A stretch of DNA of 64,000 nt from positions 1 through 64,000 of the forward strand of contig VXCM01003475.1 of the NCBI GenBank assembly GCA_014773175.1, read 5' to 3'. Below the pieces are notes generated by a model. The model searched no databases, had not been told where the DNA came from, and worked only from the letters and a program-made list of their open reading frames with translations. The translations under genes were made by a program, and so were the position numbers. This DNA is from Lucifuga dentata. Its lineage: Eukaryota > Chordata > Actinopteri > Ophidiiformes > Bythitidae. Shown piece after piece: positions 50,170 through 62,361 of the stretch. Each line of letters opens with the position of its first letter. Within the stretch, counting starts at the first letter, position 1.

Positions 50170-51170
50170 GTGAAAAAGCACTTTCCTACCAAAAGTTTGG
50201 GAATAAATTAGGAACTACTTTACCCTGATCTATCCAGAGTAGCTGCTACTTGGTTCCTTGTGTGTTTCTTGCTCGCATTTCCACCATGCTTCAAGTACAG
50301 CTTCATCATTTCCACAAAACAAACAACTTACCTTCTAGTGACAATTTCTCATCCTGAGGGACTGCATTTGTCTGTTTGGCGAGTTTACCGGAGTACGCTG
50401 GTTACTGTCCCATAATATGATCCATTGTATACCACATACAGCCTCAGTATACTTCAAAAAACGTAAGTGGAAAAGATGGTCCTTAAGAACCTCCCCGTGG
50501 ATGTAATTGGTCCAAATATTTCATGATTTATTGCATCATCCATGAAGGGCCAGTGAGAGAGCTCAACCACCCATTTGGACCAATTGTAACCAAGTGGAGG
50601 TATCAGGTGCAGGTATCAGGAATAGAAAAGACAAAATTCTCCTTGGAGGCCATGCACAAAGAATGCTGAAACATCCTGAATCCCCTTGTCTTGAGTCTTG
50701 CAAGACGTCTTTTTGCCCTGAAAGTTCTACTTCTGATGAAGTGTGCTCTGGTCTTTCCTGCTACATCTGGTGGAGCACTTGGTTACTGTGATCACCATTG
50801 GTCTTGTTTCATTATCAAATTTTTTTGAGCACTAGTTTCATGAGTAATTACGAGTTCTGATAGATTTATCAAAATCTGTTTCTTGCAACATGTACAAGAA
50901 CAAGTATGATGCAAGTATTTAAAAATGGCAATTGTCCACCTGAGTGTTTCTGACCATCAGGGTGTGTCTGACCAAGTATAAGTAAAGTTTTCATTTGTTC
51001 ACATGCAGTAGTACAAGTATACTACAGTGAAATGTTCAATTAGTGTGAGCTCCATCCAGCAGTCTCTGAACCATCAGAGAGCACCTACCCTATTGTAGGA
51101 GCTAAAAAATGATTCAGGAACTACAGTTTCCTGGTTCCTTGGTGTGACTGGAAGTAAAATTAAAAGTAAG
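50170..51170. repeat. Probable dispersed DNA-transposon remnant
   Basis: The left part (TACCAAAAGTTTGGGAATAA, GGAACTACTTTACCCTGATC, TTGGTTCCTTGTGTGTTTC) and the right part (TTCAGGAACTACAGTTTCCT, GGTTCCTTGGTGTGACTGG) resemble the ends of a common fish element type known to me only from general memory. No terminal repeats or duplication could be fixed. Confidence 0.3.
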
Positions 51171-54100
51171 ATATGGTCTTTTAGACTAAATATCTTCCTT
51201 TTTACACTGACTAATGGGAGCCTCGATTGGAGATATCACTGACACAATTCTCCTCCCAAAATTGAAATGTACTGCAGTATACTTGTCAGTGATTGTTTCA
51301 AGTGTGGCCCCAGAGCCATGAGGCCCGAGCAGCAGGCATCTTCTCAGTGAAAAAGCAGCCAGGTGGAAAGGCCCATTCACTGCAAACTGACCTTGACAGA
51401 GTTTGAATCAATCCCACTTCCTCTCGCTGCTTTCCTCCCTGCCGCCAAGACGGTAGGAGTTATCCGTTTCTCCCTTCCCCTCCTCCTCTATCTTCATTCA
51501 CCTCTACTGAATGACACCTCCTATCAATGTGCTTTTTGTTCCCAGCTTGAGAAGTTTCTCTCTCTGTTTCACTTGCTCGCTCAGCCTTTCTCTTGTTTAT
51601 CTCTTTTCTTATCCTTTCCCTCTTGCTGCACGTCTCTCAGAGTCTCAGCACCCCTCCCTGTCCTTCTCATTCCTTCTTTCTTTCTCACAACAGGATGAAG
51701 ACATTTGCTACACTCCACTGATTTCTGTCTGTCTTCCCTTTATGTTTTCATGCTCCCCTCTGTTCTCTCTCTCTCTCTGTCTCTTTCCCACCTTTCTGTC
51801 TGTCTGTCTTCCTCTCCCTCTCTGGATGAAGACATCTGTTCCACAGTTACTTCCTTCCATCTTTAAATCTTATGTCATGCGTATTGTATTTTATACAAAA
51901 GCAAATATCAACAACAAATAATGAATGTGGCCTCTATTGTTCATCTAAATTTCTGTATTATTTTTAAAAATTTAAGGACATTTACAAAGTTTCTCCCTAT
52001 TTTCTCTGCAATTTGGAATGTCCAGTTCCCCTTCTCTCACAGTCCTTGCTTCCCAACTCTTGGCTGAAGAAAGGTGGAAACAGCCACGTACTACTTGAGA
52101 TGTTGATTGATTGGAGGGTTTACAGTTAGATGTCTTGTGGGCTGGTCAGTTGACTAATTCAGAGAGGCGAGAATGGTTATGTTAAACATGAGACATATTT
52201 GCAATCAAAAAGATCTTGAACTTTTGTTTAGAATTTAAAATGAATTTCCATGGTTTTTGTCAGTGTGTGCATGTTCCATATGTGGTTCTGCTGATGGACT
52301 CACCTAAAAGGTCTTCAAACTTTTAGAAATCAAATCTAAGTAGCTAAACATTTGATATGTAAAGAACATTTTCAAATTTATCTAGCATGGGCGTGGCCTG
52401 AGCGAGCTTCGAGCTCTAGGTGAGAGAGGTTGGGGGTGTGAACGACAGCCACACAGAAAGCAGGAAGTGTGAGGGGGTTGTGAGTGAGTGGAAATGTCCT
52501 GATCCCTGATGAAAGATGCCTGTTGACTGGCACTCTGACCAAGACTGAAATCAGATGGATAGTGAAAATACCTGTGAAAATGGTTATGTTTAAATGCTGC
52601 TGGATATAATCTGGTTAAAGAAAATCCAACATACACAGTGCAATACATGACAATGGTATGATGATGCACTCCATGATCGATTGTCACACTTATCATATAT
52701 GAACACTTAAATAAAATAAATAAAATAAATACAAATAAATACTTATTTGTATTTATTTTATGTAAGGACTATACACTAAATTTTCCAGAGTTGGCCACAT
52801 GGAACTATCAAACTATATAGTTACACTACATAGATTAGAATTTTGTTCTGGTATGACATTTGAAGGATAAATCTAAGTTGGCGTGAGAGAACAGAATAGT
52901 GCCTTTCACACCACAGAAACCCTTTTAGGAACTCAAGAACTTTTCATCATTTCAGACTATGGAGCCAGGACCCATTTTGGTATCAGAACAACCATTTTTA
53001 GTTTATATTCCAGGGCTCTGTGACAGTTCAGGAACAGCTGAGTGGAGCTTGCAAGACCGAACATTGTTGGTTGCTCAGAGTTTGTATATTTTTAAGTCGA
53101 ATCAATCAGTCATCAAGCTGTGCAACTTTTAAAAAATCCTTCTTTGCCTTTCATCTTCTCTTTGTGGTGTGAACTATTTTCTTTCTGAAATTTTCAATTG
53201 TATCCTCCAGATCTCTACATCTCTTGTCCATCATCAGGATGTTCACAGAGAAAAAAAAATTTGAAAGCAACAACTATTTGAAAGCAACAACTCATTGACT
53301 ATTCCATAGCATTTGGCAAGCTGCGATGCTGCTAAAAGCACAAGGCAGATGCTTCCCCCATGTAAATGCTGTGACATTCACCTTTTTGCTCACTCTCTTC
53401 CTCCTCCCTTCCACCTTCTGTCTTTCTCTATATCTCTTCCACCTCTCTTTCTCCACTCCACACACAGCTAACAGAGCGTGACGTCTCCCAGGTGTCCTTA
53501 CGTACACAGCCTGTAACAGCCTGAAACAGAGTTTCTTTGACCCCTTTTCAACCCTGACAGGAAATTATTGAAATTTAAACTAGCTGCAGGCATCAATTCA
53601 CCTCTTTTACCAATCAATTTCAGCTGACAGTGTCGGCCAATCAGGGCTTAGTGTTGTGACTGTGTGCAAAAAAAAAAAAAAAAAANAAAAAAAAAAAAAA
53701 AAAAGATGTAATTAACTCTTCAAAACTTTGCAATGTTATAATTTTTGAAAACATCACTCATTAAATTTCATTGTTATTTAATATAATTACCCCCACCAAG
53801 TGTCAGCCTTGTTATTTTAAGAGTGTACATATGTGCCTTGGCAGGTTGTTATCAGCCATGCCTCTGGTTAGTGATGCTCTGCAGTCGCTGGAACAGGCCC
53901 GGTTATCAAAGAGGGCATGTGTTCCTGTGATGCGGCCCCTCAGGCTGCTATCGGGAGGGCAGAGCCAGCCCCTGTCACAGGCCCTTTAGGTAGAAAAGCT
54001 TATCAGTGAGGGTGNTTGCTAAACCCGAGTCATGAGACTGCCATTTTTTACCTGTCCACCAGCTGTCACCCCTGAGTTTCCCACCTCTACTGACCACCTG

Positions 54101-55007
54101 ACGGGCTCGCCTGCTCCTCATTGCCCAATCAATTCTCTGATTATATGTACCAGCTGGTTCCCCTTGTTCCAAATCACCCTAGTAGCTGTCAGTTCTTGTA
54201 ATCCTGTTCTGTTTTCATGCCTGCTAACCTGTCTGCCTTAGGGAATAATACGAGTAAGAAGAATACATGGATGGAATTAACAACAACTGGACAGTTATCA
54301 ACAGGAATCAGAAAAATACATCAAAAAGCATGTTTGTGTTATTTGGGGTGCATATGAGCATTTCTGACTCTAGAAGCAGTTTGATGGTTAGCTAAATGTT
54401 GTTCCAATTTTCTTTCGTACTGATGAATCTCTCAGCAGTGTGACAGATAAAACAGGAGGTCTGCTGCTCAAAGAGATAAGCTATGGTATGGTATGTTCTC
54501 TCTCTCTCTCTCTCTCTCTCTGTCTTGCTCTTGCTCTCTCACATGCACACACACACACACACACACACACAGCAAACCACAGCCCGGCTTCCAGAGCTGA
54601 TAGCACTCGACTCTTTGATGTGGCTCCTGGAGGGAAGAAAGAGTGATTGAGAAGGGAAAAGAAAAGAGTGATTGAGAGGGAGGGAAATTGAGAGAGATTA
54701 CAGGAATAGCTCTAGGGCTGTTGTTTTGTGCAATGTTACACTCCTTTAGTCTCACACACACATACACACACACCTTAATTTAATTATCAGTCTTCATTTG
54801 GCTCATTCCTTTCAGGTGGAAATTAAAATTTTACAAATAGCTGCTTTAAAAACTTTCAATACTGATGACATTTTGTGTCCTGAGGCTCGTTATCAGGGGA
54901 AGAGCATGAATAATCTGGTGTGGATAAAGTAAAGATTAAAAATTTAGCATATGTACAGATTTAGATAATTGGTTTCAAAAATGAAATGGGGCAAAATTTC
55001 AAAGATT
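51171..55007. other. Non-coding
   Basis: No gene is recognised. Contents are a pyrimidine-rich stretch (51420-51830), an AT hairpin near 52700-52760, poly(A) with N (53686), and CT/CA arrays at 54497-54571. 53790-53990 is GC-richer and repeat-poor. Confidence 0.5.
54497..54571. repeat. (CT)n and (CA)n microsatellites
   Basis: CT run at 54497-54521 and CA run at 54544-54571. Confidence 0.95.
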
Positions 55008-55026
55008 ATTTGTACTAATTACTTTA

Positions 55027-55822
55027 CTTTTGGACTATGATGTTTGCAGATGACATTGTGATCTGTAGTGAGAGCAGGGAGCAGGTGGAGGAAAACCTAG
55101 AGAGGTGGAGATATGCCCTGGAAAGGAGAGGAATGAAGGTTAGCCGCAGCAAGACAGAATACATGGCTGTGAATGAGAGGGACTCAAGTGGAATGGTGAG
55201 GTTACAGGGAATAGAGATAAAGAAGGTGGAGGATTTTAAGTACTTAGGGTCCACAGTCCAGAGCAATGGAGAGTGTGGAAAAGAGGTGAAGAAACGTGTG
55301 CAAGCAGGTTGGAATGGGTGGAGAAAAGTGTCAGGTGTGATGTGTGACAAAAGAGTCTCGGCAAGAATGAAAGGAAAGGTGTACAAAACGGTGGTGAGAC
55401 CAGCGATGTTGTATGGCTTAGAGACAGTGGCACTGAGGAAAAGACAGGAGGCAGAGCTAGAGGTAGCAGAGACTAAAATGCTGAGGTTCTCTTTGGGAGT
55501 GACGAGGATGGATAGGATCAGGAACGAGTACATCAGAGGGACAGCGCATGTTAGATGTTTTGGAGATAAAGTCAGAGAGGCCAGACTGAGATGGTTTGGA
55601 CATGTACAGAGGAGGGATAGTGAACATATCGGTAGAAGGATGCTGAGGTTGGAACTGCCAGGCAGGAGGCCTAGAGGAAGACCAAAGAGGAGATTTATGG
55701 ATGTAGTGAAAGAGGACATGAAGTTAGTTGGTGTGAGAGAAGAGGAGGCAGAGGATAGGGTTAGATGGAGGCAGATGATTCACTGTGGTGACCTCTGAAG
55801 GGAAAGCCGAAAGGAAAAGAAG
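55027..55822 (+). mobile_element. 5'-truncated RTE-like LINE insertion with 19-bp target-site duplication
   Basis: ATTTGTACTAATTACTTTA occurs at 55008-55026 and exactly again at 55823-55841, flanking the insertion. The element starts mid reverse transcriptase and ends 24 bases after the stop codon. There is no poly(A), as expected for RTE-type LINEs with very short 3' UTRs. The identical duplication and the open frame point to a recent insertion. Confidence 0.88.
55037..55798 (+). CDS. LINE reverse transcriptase, C-terminal fragment (5'-truncated)
   Basis: 253 codons open to the stop. It begins at the catalytic box (MMFADDIVICSES), followed by the palm/thumb region (RRGMKVSRSKTEYM, FKYLGSTV) and a C-terminal part with LYGLETVAL, LRWFGHVQRRD and RRPRGRPKRR. 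The finger subdomains and any endonuclease are missing, so the copy cannot be autonomous. The ATG is internal to the original protein and is not a true start. RTE clade is my best guess, from general form and the short 3' UTR. Confidence 0.88.
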   Translation: MMFADDIVICSESREQVEENLERWRYALERRGMKVSRSKTEYMAVNERDSSGMVRLQGIEIKKVEDFKYLGSTVQSNGECGKEVKKRVQAGWNGWRKVSGVMCDKRVSARMKGKVYKTVVRPAMLYGLETVALRKRQEAELEVAETKMLRFSLGVTRMDRIRNEYIRGTAHVRCFGDKVREARLRWFGHVQRRDSEHIGRRMLRLELPGRRPRGRPKRRFMDVVKEDMKLVGVREEEAEDRVRWRQMIHCGDL

Positions 55823-55841
55823 ATTTGTACTAATTACTTTA

Positions 55842-58717
55842 GTTTTGAGGTTAAATTTTGATATTGAGGAACGCTTTAGCCAATAGCAAGACATTATTCT
55901 GATTCATTTTAGAGCAGAAAGACAAAAAAATTCAGACTCAACCAAAACAAAAAAAAAAAAAAAAAAANAAAAAAAAAAAAAAAAAAAAATTCATAACCGA
56001 TAGAAAGTGCTGAGTGGATTTCACATTTAATTTTTTTTTTTAAGCTACCTCCATTTACTCAGTTATACAATAAGTCACACAAAAACAAACCCTTTTGAGT
56101 GAGTTGCTTCACAGGCTTATAGATTTCATAGCACTTACACACTTGTAAATATTTTACCTTGGATAAAGTCTTAATAGATATCAGATATTAAAGATGGGAA
56201 CTCTGGAAAAATGGAGAAACCTCACTCTTACCTGCTGAAACAGCCTGAAAACAGAATTTTTACATGCACACTACACTGGCATTTGTGTTTGTATTGTGAT
56301 TAAGGCAACAATGCAGAGTATGGAATTAATAGGATAATACCACAGAATATTGTACTTTGACACTTAAACCAGATTAGTATCAATCACACACTTTCAACCT
56401 TTGTAGTTTTCGTGGTAAGCAGGGCAGAGAATGTGCCCTGGTGTGATTGCCTTGTGTTTGGAAACAGCTGAAAATGTATTTATATGAAAGCTGAATTGCA
56501 TTCAAAAGCTATCTTGTAAAAATCAAACCTGTAACAGCAAGCGAACATGGCTGCTGTGAAAAACACGACGGGATTTTTTAGTAGCTTATTTGATTAAAAG
56601 GGCAGCAGCTCAGCAACCATGACAGAAATAACATCCGAGGTCTTCAGGGCACATGAGAGAGATCCTGTATCAAGTTCAGCTGACCCTTTTTTTTTTCCTC
56701 TGCAAATACACTCTAATTTTTTCCATATTTCTCAAGTGTACGTTGTGGTGACCTGCTCTTCAGGAAAGAAGAGTCTCCATAGAAACACTTTAAATACAGA
56801 GTATGGGTGTGAGAATCTCTGTGTCAGCCATACAGCAACTATATGGCTGTTTTCCAGAGAGTATAGGTATGAACAGCTGTGTTCTCAGAACAAAATTACA
56901 TTGATTTCAAGTTTGACATCCAAGATTTCATCAAAACAGTTGAGAATCTTTCTCCTTGTTCAGCTACTAATTCAGATAAATGTGAATAAGGGCTTTCCTG
57001 TGGGATATGGGAGAGATTTTGAGTTCCATACATGCAGCATTGTAGCTGTTGCATGTGACGATATGGTGGATTCTATGCTTGGATGATGTTCTTTTCTGCA
57101 AAACAAAATAAAAACATTTGTTTCCCTTTAAGTTTCAGACAGAAACATTTACTTGAAATTTTTGTAGGTTTCTTGCACGAGTGAAATGCATCATTCCCAC
57201 ATGTTTCTAATATCACAGCTGATAAACAAACAAATGTTACCCCCCACCCCTCCTTCCTACAGGATGTTATGCTGTGAAATCTGAGCATGACATGAGAAAG
57301 AAGAGGAGGAAGAAAGGGGGAAAGGTGTGTGCGTGTGTGCGTGCGTGTGTCCATGCAGGCGGACTTCCTGTAGGATGATATGCTGTGACCCCTGAGGATG
57401 ACTCTGGGGTAAGTATGGAGGGTCACCATTGCATCCTGACACTTTTAAGATGCCTCCATTTGTCTTGTGTGTGTCTGTATGTGTCACTGGACAAATCGCG
57501 ATAAGTTATTTTTATGTGTATGTGTGCATGCATGTGTGTATGGAGTGTGTCTTGCATGCGCTGCTGAAGTGTCTTGATAATTTGCCATGAACAGACGCTG
57601 GTCAGCCGGATGTCCAGTTGAAACTCCTTGAGTGGCTCTCCATGTTGAAGTGGAAGGAAGTACTTCAACCGGACTGACAGTGAATGTGTGTGTGCATGTG
57701 TATTACTGTGTGTATTGATTAGACTAAATACTAACCAAAATTCTCCATATATATAAATTTCTGGCTTCAACTTCTGATTAAAAATTCTTTAATCCACATA
57801 AATTACATATCAATCTGCAGCTTGCTTCACACTTCACTCTTTCTCTCCTTTCCATCCCTCCATCATCTCCTGCCATTCTGTTGACATCTCTCCTGGCAGG
57901 AAAAATAAACTTGACCCCTGCATCCTGGAGATTTGTGACCTCCCCACCTCTGTGACCCACACATGCAAACACACACTTTCGCTTCATTCCTTCCATTCCT
58001 CTAGTATCCCTCATTCTTCCTTGGAGTGTCTGAGATACTTCATCTCAGACAGCTTCCTCATCATCTCCTTCCTACTCTGTTGCATTCTCTCCATCTCTAC
58101 ATTTGAGTCATATCTGAAAATTGGTATCCCTTGCCTATTTTTTTCTTGCCTCTACCTAAGCCTGGTTTCACATAAATGGTATTTGAGCCACAGAGAGTGA
58201 TGTGCCTCACTCACCTCACTGACTATACTCCCGATGCCCTGTTTGATCACTTTTTTAAATCACTTTATTATGACTGACTTGCTTATCTATTGCCTGGAGC
58301 GCCACCTAGGCAAGAGCCAGCACAGGACAAAAGTTCAGGAACCTGCTTCTAGCCAAGTGAAGGAATCGAAGTGAAGGAGGGGAGGGAGGAAAGAAGGAGG
58401 AAGGAGGAGGAAGAAGATGAGGAGTGCAACAGCAGCAGCAACACATGGTCCCAATTTCATGGTTGTGGACAGAGGAGTGCCGGCGGATGTGGGGGCAGGC
58501 ACAGGCCTGCAATCTGGAGACATTAATACCTCAATAATAGTCACATTTACTTCCACATCCAGGAAACTACTGCTCTGCTGTTGTTGTGCATCTTTTGTAC
58601 ATGTGAATGTGTGTGTGTGCAGGTTCACGCAAATTCTCCACTCTCTCTTTTCAGCAAACACACATACTCTTGTCATTTTCTGTCTGCTGTACTGCTGTAC
58701 AAACACCCTATCTCCCA

Positions 58718-58809
<92 letters not shown>

Positions 58810-59504
58810 ACACACACACACATACACACACACTGAGACAGAGCAGACCATAACAGAGCAGTAAAAGGTATGCAGCAGGGCAGAGCAGGACACCGAGTGT
58901 CTGACTTCCTGTAACTCGTGTTCTTCCTGCTCTTAATGAGACCTGTTACAGTAAATGCCAACGTCCTCCTCTTGACTCCATCCATCTGCAATCAACTCTC
59001 CTTTCTTTTTTTGCTCCTTTACTCCTTTACCTCTACTCTGATTTCAATAAATTTATCCACAATACATAAATGAATTGATATTCTGCTCATATAAATTGTA
59101 AATTATAATTTGATATTCTGTGAAAATCCAATTAAGGAAAAAGTTTCTTGCACTACTCCACGTGTGCATGAGGTGTTTCCAGGCTGAGTTAATGTCTGAA
59201 AAGGTGCGTTGATGCTATGTTCACATTATTCACACTTTTGTGGTGCACGGACAAAATCAAGACATTGAAAGATGCCATGCTACTGGCTGGTTTAAACATT
59301 AGAGCACGAAACAAACTGGTTAAGTGTGTTCACTCATCACAGCCAGCAACACCAATTTGTTTTTTTCCCCTCTTTAGTTTACTCCTGAAAGGGTAAGTTA
59401 AGCGTTATTCTACAGTTTATGTCGCTTCAATAAAGTCAAAAATGTCAGTAAATTCTGCTCTAGCCCTGATTGAACTCAAGGGATAATTATATTGACATTG
59501 ATTA
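55842..59504. other. Non-coding
   Basis: No gene is recognised. It holds poly(A) with N (55949-55989), an imperfect tandem pair at 57256-57292 and 57366-57402, and a long CT/CA array at 58722-58833. Long frames here (e.g. 58335-58991 minus) are mostly microsatellite translation. Confidence 0.5.
58722..58833. repeat. (CT)n(CA)n compound microsatellite
   Basis: A CT run of about 17 units leads directly into CA units with a few TACA interruptions. Confidence 0.97.
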
Positions 59505-59790
59505 GATGTAGACTTAAAACCCATTTGTTCAGCCTGGCTTTCATATAGTGGTTTATAATTTTATAGTATCTTACTGTTTTTCATTAATTACTTCATTTTT
59601 TTTCTTACTGCTTATTTTTTTATTGTCTTATGTGTTATCACTGCTTTTATTTCCTATTATTTTGATGTTCATTTGTCTCACAAATACTTCTGAAATTTGT
59701 CAATTGCCTGTAAAACACTTTAAGTTGCATTGACTTGTATGAAGGATGCTATGTAAATAAAGTTTGTTCGATTGATTGATTGATTGATTA
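59505..59790 (+). mobile_element. 3' end of a non-LTR retrotransposon with (GATT)n tail
   Basis: 59510-59548 reads RLKTHLFSLAFI and a stop, a C-terminal motif common in fish LINE ORF2 proteins. The 3' UTR then contains TGTAAAACACTTTAAGTTGC and TGCTATGTAAATAAAG, and ends in a (GATT)n array at about 59770-59790. It is a 5'-truncated, decayed copy; the exact clade (L2/Rex1-like) is uncertain. Confidence 0.7.
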
Positions 59791-61149
59791 GATCAACAGT
59801 TGACATATCTCAGCTTGTGATTGGATGAGCACACCTGTCTTAGTTAATCAAAGGTATAATGATGTGGGTTCGCTCAGCTGTTAGGCCAGGGAGAAATGAA
59901 CAATATGCATTGCTGTGGATCCGGAGGAGCAGCATTTAGAACCACTAGAACCTTTTACACTATTTTAGCAATACTTTGTTGAGATCCACAAAAGCAGTCT
60001 GTAACAGGGGTTGATTGATAAGTTATGAGCCTGATCAATACAAGAAGTGAGGATGTAATATCATAGGTGTTTTTGCACTTCACCTGTGTCCATTTGAGCT
60101 CAGTTATTCTAACTTACAAATTCCAAAAGTATCAAAGACTGGGTTGAACATGATAAATAAAATGGTTTTAGGTGGAAATGTTTGGCCTGGCCGTAATGAT
60201 GATATCATGTCAGCTGTAGATTTTTTTTTTTTTTTTTTNTTTTTTTTTTTTTTTTCTTTGGACAGCCAAGAAAAGGATTAATATGAAACTTGGATAAAGT
60301 CCTTGCAGCATCATGGGCAGAAGTGTGTCAACTTACTAACTCATGTAACCCAGGAAACTAATGGAAATACATGATCTGAACTAGATTTTAGGATCTGCTT
60401 TGGTTCTGCAGAACTTAAGAATCAAAATGAAGACGAACAAAACAATACATTTCCTTAAATGCTTAATGAGTCTAGACCTGATCTCGAACAATGTCTAAAC
60501 CTGCCATACACATTATAAAGATCACTTCCTCTCTGTAGTAGGTTAACAAGTAGCAAAACAAATAAAACAGTTAATATAAAACTATGACTCAGACTATTAC
60601 TTTAAGAGAACTGAAATAAGGTATTTTTCCCGATTTGTTGTGAGAAGCAGCCTGTAGAAAATATCAGAAACTGCACAGGCCGTTTCTACATGTTTGTGGA
60701 GATCCATCAGAACCCTGGTGACATCAAATGGGCTTCTGTTCACAGTTTGACTTTGAGTAAACTAGTTATGCATAAACACAGACACACACATAGACGCATG
60801 CTCAACACTCTCACCACTGTGTGTTTAACTGCAGCTCCTGGGCTCCACCGGAGGCTTTTTATCAACGTCAGAGCCAGTTTGAAAACGTCCTCTGTCAGCC
60901 CACACTCACTGGAGGCCCAGGCTGTTTAAAAAGAGCCACAGACCTGAAAACGTGCTGAAAGAAGCCCTTGGTACACCGATGGACTGCTTGCTGGGAGGGA
61001 GAGAGAGGGAAAGGAGGAGGAAATGATGGACTGTACTGTATGTAAACATGATAGAAAATCAGGATCACTTAACCCTTCCAGCTGAAGCAATTATTTTCTA
61101 AAAAATAGACACTCCTCCTAATAAAGGTTGTGTTACTGGAGCATAAGTT
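59791..61149. other. Non-coding, nothing recognised
   Basis: The only notable element is a poly(T) tract with an N at 60239. No genes or structured repeats were found. Confidence 0.5.
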
Positions 61150-61189
61150 ATTGGTTTTCTTTTAACACTGCTGGATAACCTGAGTCCAG

Positions 61190-61300
61190 TCCAACTCTCT
61201 TCTGCAGTTGTTAAGATGCTTTCTGCCCTACCTTGGTGTACCACAAGGCAGTATATTGGGTCCTTTACTTTTTCACATTTTCAAATAAACATTTATTCGT
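61190..61300 (+). pseudogene. LINE reverse transcriptase relic
   Basis: 61220-61273 translates as FLPYLGVPQGSILGPLLF, the PQGS/LGPLLF box of LINE reverse transcriptases. A stop codon follows within five codons, and no FADD box is found downstream. It is a short decayed fragment of a different LINE from that at 55 kb, or an older copy. Confidence 0.7.
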
Positions 61301-62310
61301 TAAAAAAAAAAACAAACCTAAAGACCAACAGTAAAGCCAGAAAGGTGTGATGAAGAGGTGTTTACCGGTACTTCCAAGCTTGTGAAAACCAGTTCTTAGA
61401 CTTTTAGAATAAGAACATTTTTTTTTTAGTGGTTTGCAGTTATTTAGGCTGGCCCTTGCTTTTTCAAAGTGCTGGTTAGGTTGATGGTTAGGAAGAGGGT
61501 TAGGTGAGGGTTACTGTTAAATTAGGATTTGAAAATGAATGTTATTCATCATCGCTGGCTGTGTCATGAGTCCATATGCTATGTGTGTTTACAATGACAA
61601 GCTGATGCTCTAATGCCCCTTCCATTCCCCCAACTCCTTCACTGCACACGCTCAGTGTGGTGCTGCTGTGTCAACCCAGCCTCAAATGGCATCCTGTATG
61701 CCGTTAGTTCAGACCACAAAATACACACCCTTCAATGGGTCTCCTTTAATCGAAGGACCAACACACACCCACAGTGATGTGGGCCCAGGCTTTTAATGAT
61801 CAAAATAGCCCTCCTGTGGCCTCAAAACACTGGCTGCAGGGAGAAGAGAGGAGCCTGGTGGTGACAGAGGAGCCCTGTTTTTGAGGACACACTGTCTGTT
61901 TGGATGCAGTCTATCTGTATGTTCAGACCAGAAAAACATTTATTAATATGGTTTTGATCTTGGTATCAATGAACACTGTAATCAGACATCTCATTTATTT
62001 GATATTACCAGCAGGTATCATCCTTATCTGACCTTAAATTAATAGCTCTGTTCCCCAAAGCTAATATCAGTAAAAATCAAAAAGGAGGAGGCTTATCGAC
62101 TTATTCACCGCCCTATTTCCTTTTAAAGCAAAAATTAGAGGTGTTAAGGATCATTAGGAGCAGGTTGGAGTACAGTGGATCTCTGTGGAGCTGTCATATC
62201 CACAAACATAAGAGGAAGATTTGTAGGTGAACCCTGAAAGCCTCACTGTCTGCGTGATCGCTGTTTTTCAACCAGTTTCTTTTTCCAGTTAAATGAATGA
62301 AGGCACTGTG

Positions 62311-62361
<51 letters not shown>

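Noticed and set aside
55024..55719. 231-codon frame on the minus strand at the LINE
   Set aside because: It is the antisense shadow of the reverse-transcriptase frame on the plus strand.
58335..58991. 218-codon frame on the minus strand
   Set aside because: Its middle is translated from the CT/CA microsatellite and nothing on either side looks like a protein family.
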